Below, piece after piece: positions 1 through 5,379 of a DNA stretch of 6,853 nt. This DNA comes from JANQGH01 sp039030175 (GTDB taxonomy: Bacteria; Pseudomonadota; Alphaproteobacteria; DSM-16000; Inquilinaceae): assembly GCA_039030175.1 (NCBI GenBank), contig JBCCER010000216.1, positions 1 through 6,853 of the forward strand, in the 5' to 3' direction. The position numbers and the translations under genes were made by a program. How positions within the stretch are numbered: position 1 is the stretch's first letter; the number at the start of each line of letters is the position of its first letter. The notes under the pieces are model-generated. The model had not been told where the DNA came from, searched no databases, and was given only the letters and a program-made list of their open reading frames with translations.

Positions 1-33
1 CCACTCAAAATTCGTTAACTCGTACTGGCTCAT
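1..33 (-). CDS. IS5-family transposase, N-terminal fragment cut by window edge
   Basis: Eleven codons are visible on the minus strand, reading MSQYELTNFEW. This matches the usual opening of IS5-family transposases (M-S-x-x-x-L-T-x-F-E-W, normally followed by a 'PLLP' segment). A strong ribosome-binding site, AAGGAGGGG at 37-45, lies just upstream of the ATG at 31-33, which supports a real start. The protein would be a DDE transposase for cut-and-paste movement of its element. Catalytic residues and the far end of the element lie outside the window, so intactness cannot be judged. The left end of this IS5 element should lie some tens of bases upstream of the ATG, exactly where the IS1111-type element has inserted. 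The assignment rests on a short N-terminal signature plus the ribosome-binding site. Confidence 0.68.
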   Translation of the reverse strand, partial: MSQYELTNFEW

Positions 34-63
34 TCACCCCTCCTTGATCGGAACGGTGAACGT

Positions 64-75
64 ATGGCCCGCCCC
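64..75. repeat. Subterminal inverted repeat of the IS1111-type element, downstream side of the transposase
   Basis: ATGGCCCGCCCC here is the exact reverse complement of 1394-1405. The bases beyond it (GTGAACGT at 56-63) are flank or terminal nucleotides. Similarity stops on both sides of the 12 bp. Confidence 0.88.
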
Positions 76-165
76 GTCTGCAAGGGGTTTTTGAATCTTG
101 CTCTGCTCAGTCTGCATCAACGTATCCGGTCTCGGGATCCTGCCCCGGCCAGGATGGAGATCCGC

Positions 166-231
166 GCCGCCTGGTCCTCATAATCACAGCGGTCTCGATC
201 GACCGTTCACTGTTTCAGGTTTCCAGGCTGC
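166..231 (-). ncRNA. Predicted target-binding loop of an IS1111-type guide RNA (seek/bridge RNA)
   Basis: This lies in the 76-312 noncoding segment downstream of the transposase, where IS1111-group guide RNAs are known to be encoded. On the minus strand it can fold as an outer stem (169-174 with 223-228, plus 166-167 with 230-231 after one mismatch), an internal loop, and an apical hairpin (190-194 with 201-205, 6-nt loop). One side of the internal loop holds 179-188, identical to the flank at 1408-1417. The other side holds 204-210 (CGTTCAC), the reverse complement of the flank at 56-62; its first two bases overlap the apical stem. One guide would therefore pair with each strand of the target, as known for bridge RNAs. 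RNA ends and expression are not visible. The donor-binding half is not assigned with confidence. Confidence 0.55.
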
Positions 232-277
232 CGTTCGACTGTCAGGCCATCTTCTACTCACCACCCGCAGATTTTTG

Positions 278-305
278 GAGCCATCCGCTGATAGGCCGAT
301 GGCTC
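278..305 (-). other. Perfect 8-bp hairpin just after the IS transposase stop
   Basis: GAGCCATC (278-285) and GATGGCTC (298-305) pair perfectly around a 12-nt loop, 7 bases past the transposase stop codon. There is no strong T-run after it on the transcribed strand, so it is not a clear intrinsic terminator. It may be the first stem-loop of the guide RNA or a 3' stabiliser of the transposase mRNA. Its arms include GCCATC/GATGGC, resembling the element's terminal GGCCATC (1400-1406). Confidence 0.4.
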
Positions 306-312
306 GGTATTC

Positions 313-1338
313 CTATGCCGCCGCAAGCGCCGGATCAAAGCCGCGTTGCTTCCTGAGAACGGCCCAAACGATGCGTGCAAGCTTGGCCGCCAGCGCCGCC
401 ACAACAACGTTCTTGTGTGCCCGCTCCGACAGGCCGCGCGCCCATCGGCCGAGCGGCGTGTCCTGGGCCAGGATGTGCGGCAGGACGGCGCGAGCGCCAT
501 GGATCAGGTTCGCTCGCAGATAGCGGTTGCCGCGCATGGATATGCCAAGCAGTCTCGGCTTACCCCCGGTGGTCGCCTGTCGAGGCGTCAATCCCAACCA
601 GGCGGCAAGGTCACGGCCGCGCCTGAAGCTCCGTGCATCGCCGACCGCAGCCGTCAGGGCCGTGGCGTTGATGACCCCGATACCAGGGATCGTCGAAAGG
701 CGGCGGGCTGTTTCGTCCTCGCGCGCCATATGCACAAACTCGGTATCGAAGGCGCCGATCCGCTCATCAAGGCTGCGCCACTCGGCCCGCAAATCCTCGA
801 TCAGAACCCGTATGCGCGGCGACAGCCGGAGATCGTTCTCATCGGCGAAGACGACCAGCGCATCCTCCAACTTGCGCCGCCCCCGCGCCACAACGATCCC
901 TCTCTCCAGAAGCAAAGCGCGCAGGTGATTGATCAGCGCCGTTCGTTCCGCCACCAGACGAGAGCGCGCCCGATGCAAAGCCTGAATGTCCGACTGCGCC
1001 TCACTCTTAACCGGCACGAACCGCATCGTCGGACGCGTTGCCGCTTCCGCAATCGCCTCGGCATCGTGGTCGTCGTTCTTGTTCGCCTTTACATAAGGCC
1101 GCACGTACTCCGGCGGCATCAGCCGGATCGTATGGCCAGAGGCTCCCAGTCCCCGCCCAAGGTGATGAGCCCCGCAACAGGCTTCCATCGCAACCAGGCA
1201 AGGCTCCATCTTCCCGACAAACTCCGCTACGCCGTCACGACGAAGCCGCCGGCGCAGGACGACCGCCCCGGCCTCGTCCAGCCCCACCAGGCTGCACACG
1301 TTCTTGCCAAGATCAATCCCAAGCACAAACATCGACAT
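313..1338 (-). CDS. IS110-family (IS1111-group) DEDD transposase/recombinase
   Basis: This 341-aa protein catalyses movement of the surrounding element through a circular intermediate, guided by an element-encoded RNA. The N-terminal RuvC-like DEDD domain has D9 in GIDLGK, E52 in AMEACCGAH, and D89/D92 in NDDHDAEA. A middle region is likely helical or coiled coil (about 110-210). A helix-hairpin-helix-type segment STIPGIG (215-221) precedes the C-terminal Transposase_20 domain with TTGGKPRLLGISMRGNRYLR. The serine in GIS (S267) is the likely nucleophile by analogy with IS621. The ATG at 1336-1338 is chosen because GAGAGGA lies a normal distance upstream and families of this type start right before 'xxxGIDLGK'; an in-frame ATG at 1416 would start outside the inverted repeat and is unlikely. 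Length is normal and all key residues are present. Confidence 0.93.
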   Translation of the reverse strand: MSMFVLGIDLGKNVCSLVGLDEAGAVVLRRRLRRDGVAEFVGKMEPCLVAMEACCGAHHLGRGLGASGHTIRLMPPEYVRPYVKANKNDDHDAEAIAEAATRPTMRFVPVKSEAQSDIQALHRARSRLVAERTALINHLRALLLERGIVVARGRRKLEDALVVFADENDLRLSPRIRVLIEDLRAEWRSLDERIGAFDTEFVHMAREDETARRLSTIPGIGVINATALTAAVGDARSFRRGRDLAAWLGLTPRQATTGGKPRLLGISMRGNRYLRANLIHGARAVLPHILAQDTPLGRWARGLSERAHKNVVVAALAAKLARIVWAVLRKQRGFDPALAAA

Positions 1339-1365
1339 CGGTCCGTTCCTCTCTCGTTCAAAACA

Positions 1366-1388
1366 GGAGCAATCTAAACAATCGCTCC
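1366..1388 (-). other. Hairpin in the IS transposase leader
   Basis: GGAGCAAT (1366-1373) and ATCGCTCC (1381-1388) form an 8-bp stem with one G-U pair in the transposase transcript and a 7-nt loop. It sits about 27 bp upstream of the start codon, just inside the right inverted repeat. It could limit transposase translation or be part of the end recognised by the recombinase; neither is shown by the sequence alone. Confidence 0.4.
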
Positions 1389-1393
1389 AGAGA

Positions 1394-1405
1394 GGGGCGG
1401 GCCAT
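1394..1405. repeat. Subterminal inverted repeat of the IS1111-type element, upstream side of the transposase
   Basis: GGGGCGGGCCAT is the exact reverse complement of 64-75. It is followed outward by CCCATAATCACA, the last ten bases of which (1408-1417) recur inside the element at 179-188. Confidence 0.88.
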
Positions 1406-1418
1406 CCCATAATCACAC

Positions 1419-1440
1419 TTAGCCCTTCCTGAAAAGCTAA
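1419..1440 (-). terminator. Weak candidate terminator hairpin after the catabolic operon
   Basis: TTAGC...GCTAA arms form an imperfect palindrome of 22 bp, starting 17 bases past the stop of the last operon gene. With two G-U pairs the stem could reach 9-10 bp, but the loop would then be only 2-4 nt and no T-run follows, so termination here is doubtful. The stretch could instead belong to the left end of the IS5-family element (GGAAGGGCTAAG on the minus strand). Confidence 0.25.
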
Positions 1441-1456
1441 TTTATGAGTTCATGAC

Positions 1457-2320
1457 CTAGCCGAAAATCCGCCTGAAAGGAGTAACGCACGTTCGAAAAC
1501 CGGCTTCGAAATCCCCGTCTCCAGGATGGTACACGCTCTCAAGCGAGACCACACCGTCATAGCCGTCTCGACGCAGGGCATCGGCCATGGGCGCCAACTG
1601 GTCGGCCAATTGGCCCTTGCCCAGCTCGCGGACCTCCAGGAACGCCTTGGGCGTGTCGACCTGCACATCCTTGATGTGCACATGGCCGAGATAGCCGCCC
1701 TTCACGGACTCATAACCGTCCGGATAGGCGGTCTCGTGCGCCCAGCAATTGTTGGCCGGGTCCCACAACACTTTCAGCACATCCTTGGCATCCAACTCGT
1801 CGATCAGTTTGCGGCCGGTCCAGTTGGAGTTGACCATCGTGCCGTTGCCGGTTTCGACGGCCAGGGTCAGGCCTTCCGACCGCGCCAAGTCGACGGCCGG
1901 CGCGATCAATGGCGCGACCGTGTCCCAGGCGCCCTTGGCGACGTTCCATTTCTCCGCGCCGTGGCTGCCCCAGAGGATTTGCTCCTTCTTCGGCGTCATG
2001 ATGCGGACCAGCGGCGAACCAACCTCATGAGCCATCTCGATCACGCGCTTCAGGGCATCCATGTGGTGGACATGCAGATCATCGCCCGGCCGGTTGGCCA
2101 CCGTCATCCCGGCGAAGATATGGCGCGACAGGCAAGAGACCGGTTTTCCCCGGTCCGCCAGCAATGACTTGATCGCCGCAATCTCGTCTTTCGAATGGTC
2201 GCCGACTTCCTTGTCGCCGACATATTGCAGCTCGGCATAGTCAAGGCCGACCTCGTCCATGACGTCGAGCGCATGCGTGAGGTCACGGCTGATGCCGTCG
2301 CAAATGACACCAAGTTTCAT
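1457..2320 (-). CDS. Sugar phosphate isomerase/epimerase-like protein (xylose isomerase-like TIM barrel)
   Basis: A 287-aa protein of the AP-endonuclease-2/xylose-isomerase-like TIM-barrel superfamily, usually metal-dependent isomerases, epimerases or dehydratases acting on sugars or keto acids. Candidate metal ligands fall in the expected strand-end positions: E156 in LAVETGNG, D187 in LWDPANN, H213/H215 in GHVHIKD and E261 in VSLESVY. No signal peptide is seen, so it should be cytosolic. The ATG at 2318-2320 is preferred over the adjacent upstream TTG because AAAGGA (2329-2334) lies 8 bases from it. It begins 17 bases after the dehydrogenase stop and is the last gene of the operon. It probably processes the keto product made by that dehydrogenase. 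The exact substrate cannot be read from the sequence; OtnI/Hyi-, IolE- and tagatose-epimerase-like roles are all possible. Confidence 0.86.
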   Translation of the reverse strand: MKLGVICDGISRDLTHALDVMDEVGLDYAELQYVGDKEVGDHSKDEIAAIKSLLADRGKPVSCLSRHIFAGMTVANRPGDDLHVHHMDALKRVIEMAHEVGSPLVRIMTPKKEQILWGSHGAEKWNVAKGAWDTVAPLIAPAVDLARSEGLTLAVETGNGTMVNSNWTGRKLIDELDAKDVLKVLWDPANNCWAHETAYPDGYESVKGGYLGHVHIKDVQVDTPKAFLEVRELGKGQLADQLAPMADALRRDGYDGVVSLESVYHPGDGDFEAGFRTCVTPFRRIFG

Positions 2321-2337
2321 CAATCCGGTCCTTTGGC

Positions 2338-3225
2338 TCAGCGCACCAATTCGGCGCCGATAATGTCTTCGACGACCCGCGTGACAACCCAGTTGTCGCC
2401 TTCGGGATGCTTGGTCTTGCCAGCCTGGAAAAGCTGCATGGCATTGCCGGCCATGAAGAGCGGCACGCCGAGATCGCGGGCCATACCGAGTGCGATCGTC
2501 AGGTCCTTATGCATGGTGGCGATGTGGCTGCCGGTGCCGACGAATTTGCGATCGATGATGTTTTCGAGCGCCGTATTGACCACGCCGCAACTCGCGCCCG
2601 AGCTGCCGACCACATTGTGTATCACCTGACCGCTGATGCCAGCCTTGGCGGCCAGCGCCGCCGCCTCGAAGGTCGCCGCGAAGATGGCACCCTGAAGGGC
2701 CTGCAGGCACGCCTTGACCGTCTGACCCATACCGGGTTCGTCGCCGACATGGTGGATGCTGCCGCTGACCGCTTCGAGAACCGAGAGAGAGCGACCCAGC
2801 ACCTCGGTCGGGGCCGCTGCCATCAGGGTCAGGGTTCCGCCCTGGGCTCCGGGAAAACCGCCGCTGACGGGTGAGTCGATCAGGTCGATCCCCGACCCCG
2901 CCATATCCCGTGCGATGTCACGGACTTCCTCGGCGGTAATCGTGGCGGTGAGAATGACGGCTGACCCGGATTCCATGCTCTGGACCAGACCGTCCTTGCC
3001 CAGGATGACCTCCTTTGCCTGGTCGCCATTCATAACCATGACGAAGACGGCATCGGCTTTGCGCCCGACCTCGCCGGTACCGGAGGCCGGTGCGCCGCCC
3101 ATCTCGGCAAAGGCCTCCATCCGCCGTTCGCTGAGGTCGAATCCGACCGTTTCAAAGCCGTTCTTGATCAGATTCTTGGCAAGGCCACTGCCCATGTCCC
3201 CAAGACCGATTACGCCAGCGCGCAT
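2338..3225 (-). CDS. NAD(P)-dependent beta-hydroxyacid dehydrogenase (3-hydroxyisobutyrate/L-threonate dehydrogenase-like)
   Basis: A 295-aa cytosolic oxidoreductase of the 3-hydroxyisobutyrate dehydrogenase family, the usual length. The N-terminal Rossmann fold carries GLGDMGSGLAKNL (7-19). D30 at the end of the second strand suggests NAD preference (inference). The substrate motif DSPVSGG is at 117-123, the catalytic lysine is K171 in GMGQTVKACLQ, and KDL at 240-242 is the conserved C-terminal lysine region. At the position four after the lysine, Q175 replaces the asparagine of classical family members; from memory, threonate/erythronate-type dehydrogenases share this VKxxxQ pattern. The ATG at 3223-3225 directly precedes the Rossmann motif and has purine-rich GAGGG/GAGAAG upstream; an in-frame ATG at 3283-3285 adds 20 unrelated residues and is rejected. 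It likely oxidises the imported hydroxy acid or a derivative. Confidence 0.88.
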   Translation of the reverse strand: MRAGVIGLGDMGSGLAKNLIKNGFETVGFDLSERRMEAFAEMGGAPASGTGEVGRKADAVFVMVMNGDQAKEVILGKDGLVQSMESGSAVILTATITAEEVRDIARDMAGSGIDLIDSPVSGGFPGAQGGTLTLMAAAPTEVLGRSLSVLEAVSGSIHHVGDEPGMGQTVKACLQALQGAIFAATFEAAALAAKAGISGQVIHNVVGSSGASCGVVNTALENIIDRKFVGTGSHIATMHKDLTIALGMARDLGVPLFMAGNAMQLFQAGKTKHPEGDNWVVTRVVEDIIGAELVR

Positions 3226-3395
3226 CTTCTCAATACCCTCTTGCGTCCGGCACCGCCGAACGTCGTTTTGCGAATTCCGCGGCATCGTCCCGTCGGGGCG
3301 GCAGCGGGCCGATGGAAGGGCTCGTCAGTCGGTAAACCGGCGAGGCGACGCGGCCCTTTTGGCCTCCTTCCTGCGTCTTTAGTCGTTTGCTCACT
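3226..3395. other. 170-bp spacer between dctM and the dehydrogenase gene
   Basis: No gene is supported here. The spacer is much longer than the other gaps downstream of dctQ (1 and 17 nt). It contains only short palindromes such as CGGTTTACCG (3330-3339, minus strand reading) and GGCC-N5-GGCC near 3352-3364. No clear terminator or -35/-10 pair was found, so the two downstream genes may be co-transcribed with the transporter or have an unseen promoter. Confidence 0.45.
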
Positions 3396-4673
3396 TCAAC
3401 CGAAGAACAGTGAGGGGATCCACAGCACCAGCTGCGGGAAGATGCAGCACAGCGCCAGCACCAGAACGTTGGCCGCCAGGAAAGGCGCCGCGCCCAGGAA
3501 GATCTCGCCGATGCTCATTCTGGTGATTGCGGCGCAGACATTCAGGATGTTCCCGACCGGCGGCGTGCATCCCCCAATGGCAAGGCCGGAGACCAGCACG
3601 ACGCCGAATTGCACGGCCGAGACACCGGAATCCTGGGCCGCCGGCAAAAACACCGGCGTCAGCAGCAGGATGGCCGGGCCGACATCGATGAACGTTCCCG
3701 CGATCAGGATGATGAGCGCGATCACCAGCATCAGGAGTTCCGGTCCGAGCCCGAGGGCCGCCACGAAATCGGCGAGCTGATCGGGGATCCGTTCAAGCGC
3801 CAGCACCCAAATGTAGAGCTGCGAGAAGGCGACAATCGCCATAATCTTGGCGCTGGTGATGATCGCGCTGCGCATGGCGCCGGGCAGTTCCCTCAGCGAG
3901 GACAGCCCGACGATGAAGACGCCGATTACGAGCCCGTAGAGCACCGCCATACCCGCGGTCTCGGTTGGCGTCGCGATGCCCAACACGACCGACCCCACGA
4001 TCATGAGCGGCATGATGACGACGACCGCCGATCGCTTCGTCTGACGCCAGCCCTCGGCCAAGGTAAAGGGCACATCCTCGGTCGGGTAGCCGCGTTTCCT
4101 GGAAAGATACCAGACGATGCTGAGCTGGAAGACGCCGACCATGATCCCGGGGATCACGCCGCCAAGGAAGAGCTGGCCGACCGATTCCTGCGCGACGATG
4201 GCATAGATAACCATTGCGACCGAGGGAGGGATGATCATGCCCATGGTCGAGGATGCGACGGTGATACCGGCCGCGAAACTCTTGGGGTATCCGCGCCGTT
4301 CCATTTCCGGGATGAGGACCGAACCGATGGAAGCGGTATCCGACGACGCAGAGCCGGAGATGCCGCCGAAAATCATCGAGGCGACCACATTGACGAGGCC
4401 GAGCCCACCCTTCATGCGCCCCACGAAGAACATCGCCAGATCGATGAGCCGCGCCGTGATGCCGCCGGAATTCATCACCAGGCCCATCAGGATGAACAGG
4501 GGCAGGGAGATCAGGGCGTAGGAATTGAACCCCGCGAAGACCCGTTGCGGTATCACGCCGACGAACATCGGGCGTTCGATCAGGAAATAGAGCAGCGATG
4601 ACAGGCCGAGCGAATAGGCGATCGGCACACCGAGGCCGAGCAAGATGACAAGACCGATCAGAAGGATTGCCAT
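3396..4673 (-). CDS. dctM: TRAP transporter large permease subunit DctM
   Basis: A 425-aa inner-membrane protein, the ion-coupled translocation subunit of a tripartite ATP-independent periplasmic transporter. It is strongly hydrophobic, with about 11-12 membrane segments. Family motifs are in order: GGISGSASSDTASIG (103-117), IIPPS (147-151), ATPTETAG (234-241) and GGCTPPVGNILN (367-378), the repeated re-entrant signatures of the DctM fold. Start at 4671-4673: ATG follows the dctQ stop by one base (TGAGATG), with GGAGGA (4679-4684) inside the last dctQ codons, indicating translational coupling. Length is normal for the family, and no separate fused DctQ domain is present. It works with DctQ and DctP encoded just upstream. 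Confidence 0.96.
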   Translation of the reverse strand: MAILLIGLVILLGLGVPIAYSLGLSSLLYFLIERPMFVGVIPQRVFAGFNSYALISLPLFILMGLVMNSGGITARLIDLAMFFVGRMKGGLGLVNVVASMIFGGISGSASSDTASIGSVLIPEMERRGYPKSFAAGITVASSTMGMIIPPSVAMVIYAIVAQESVGQLFLGGVIPGIMVGVFQLSIVWYLSRKRGYPTEDVPFTLAEGWRQTKRSAVVVIMPLMIVGSVVLGIATPTETAGMAVLYGLVIGVFIVGLSSLRELPGAMRSAIITSAKIMAIVAFSQLYIWVLALERIPDQLADFVAALGLGPELLMLVIALIILIAGTFIDVGPAILLLTPVFLPAAQDSGVSAVQFGVVLVSGLAIGGCTPPVGNILNVCAAITRMSIGEIFLGAAPFLAANVLVLALCCIFPQLVLWIPSLFFG

Positions 4674-4674
4674 C

Positions 4675-5181
4675 TCAATCCTCCGGTAGCCAAAGCGTCT
4701 CGGTGTTCTCGCGGCCGCCGAGGGTAAGGACGATCTTGAGAAGGCAGAACAGAATGGCCAGCGCCCCGGCGATCGGGATTGCGGCGTAGAAGATTCCCTG
4801 CGGCACGTTGATGGGCTGCCATGGGTTGTGCCCTGTTCGGACGATCCAGTCGTAGGACAGGTAAACCAAGGCCGCGTTCATCACCGCCACGAGCGCCAGC
4901 CCGAGGACATAGGCACCGATCCTCAGCTCGTGCGGCAGCATGTCGATGAACACGGTGATGGCGATATGCTCGCGCTTGCTGATGCCCACCGCGCCGCCGA
5001 GCGCGCTGGTGAAGATAAAGGCAATGGTTACGAACTCGTTGCCGCCGAGTATCGAGGATTGGAAGCCGTAGCGCAGGACCACCAACAGGCAGGTCAGCAC
5101 CAGGAAGACGGCGAACAAAGCCACGATCACCCACTCGAGATAGCGGGCAAGGGCCCTGTCGAATTTGAAGAGAAAGTTCAT
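4675..5181 (-). CDS. dctQ: TRAP transporter small permease subunit DctQ
   Basis: A 168-aa inner-membrane protein with four predicted membrane segments (about 15-35, 50-67, 88-108 and 127-150). It has the DctQ-type motifs RYGF (37-40) and GGAVGISKREHIAI (62-75). It pairs with DctM and is needed for transport. The ATG at 5179-5181 gives the usual DctQ beginning, with a short charged N-terminus before the first helix. An in-frame GTG at 5257-5259 would add 26 residues encoded across the 3' arm of an intercistronic inverted repeat, which argues against it. Oddly, no good Shine-Dalgarno sequence precedes the chosen ATG (the leader reads CTTGGCCCCCAC), so translation may be weak or structure-dependent. 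The start is less certain than the gene itself. Confidence 0.92.
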   Translation of the reverse strand: MNFLFKFDRALARYLEWVIVALFAVFLVLTCLLVVLRYGFQSSILGGNEFVTIAFIFTSALGGAVGISKREHIAITVFIDMLPHELRIGAYVLGLALVAVMNAALVYLSYDWIVRTGHNPWQPINVPQGIFYAAIPIAGALAILFCLLKIVLTLGGRENTETLWLPED

Positions 5182-5200
5182 GTGGGGGCCAAGCAGCCAG

Positions 5201-5332
5201 TTACACCAAGGCTCGACGATAACGACCCATGGAATGGCGGACAAATCGGTTAACACCACGGCGTGACACGCGCCTGACCAGCGAACAAGACAACGCGGTC
5301 ACATAGGTCATTATCATCGAGCCTTGGTATTA
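5201..5332 (-). repeat. Long inverted repeat in the dctP-dctQ intercistronic region (predicted RNA hairpin)
   Basis: Arms 5302-5332 and 5201-5231 are inverted copies matching at 26 of 31 positions, separated by 70 bases. In the operon transcript (minus strand) four of the five differences become G-U wobbles, leaving a single A-A mismatch, so 30 of 31 positions can pair. The shared core includes CGAGCCTTGG. The 3' arm ends 20 bases before the dctQ ATG, placing the structure where it could affect dctQ translation or mRNA decay. Function is inferred, not shown. Confidence 0.75.
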
Positions 5333-5362
5333 GGCCGGCTCCGCGAAGATTCGGAGCCGGCC
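5333..5362 (-). terminator. GC-rich 11-bp hairpin after dctP (attenuating or stabilising, no T-run)
   Basis: GGCCGGCTCCG (5333-5343) and its perfect reverse complement (5352-5362) enclose an 8-nt loop. The hairpin starts 18 bases past the dctP stop. No T-run follows (TAATACC), so full intrinsic termination is unlikely. Such hairpins between a binding-protein gene and its permease genes commonly protect the upstream mRNA from 3' exonucleases and raise the binding protein level over the membrane subunits. Confidence 0.7.
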
Positions 5363-5379
5363 CCAATGGCGGCGGAGAC

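Larger units (their letters stand above)
63..1408 (-). mobile_element. IS110-family insertion sequence, IS1111 group, apparently complete
   Basis: The element is bounded by a 12-bp perfect inverted repeat (ATGGCCCGCCCC at 64-75, its reverse complement at 1394-1405). It carries one full-length transposase and a longer noncoding stretch downstream of that gene. Subterminal inverted repeats and a 3'-side noncoding segment are the known marks of the IS1111 group; IS110-group elements lack such repeats and keep the noncoding segment upstream. The exact ends are uncertain by a few bases, because these elements extend slightly beyond their repeats and do not always leave target duplications. Length is about 1.34 kb. 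It lies between the end of the catabolic operon and the start of an IS5-family transposase, so mobile elements appear nested here. No internal stop or frameshift is seen, so it may be active. Confidence 0.87.

Noticed and set aside
179..188. CATAATCACA repeated at 1408-1417, considered as a target-site duplication
   Set aside because: The left copy lies over 100 bp inside the left inverted repeat at 64-75, so it cannot be a flanking duplication; it fits a guide-RNA segment better.
346..1377. Long plus-strand open frame antisense to the IS transposase
   Set aside because: Its translation is rich in Arg, Pro and His with no recognisable fold, and it is explained as the GC-rich shadow of a gene with clear DEDD motifs on the other strand.
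1526..2167. Plus-strand open frame antisense to the TIM-barrel gene
   Set aside because: Overlaps fully a gene with conserved metal-ligand motifs and shows no domain of its own.
3226..3285. Upstream ATG of the dehydrogenase at 3283-3285
   Set aside because: The extra 20 residues precede the Rossmann glycine motif, which normally sits at the very N-terminus; the ATG at 3223-3225 is better placed.
3609..4601. Long plus-strand open frame antisense to dctM
   Set aside because: The product is a low-complexity Asp/His/Arg/Glu-rich string typical of the reverse complement of a membrane-protein gene; no ribosome-binding site or family match.
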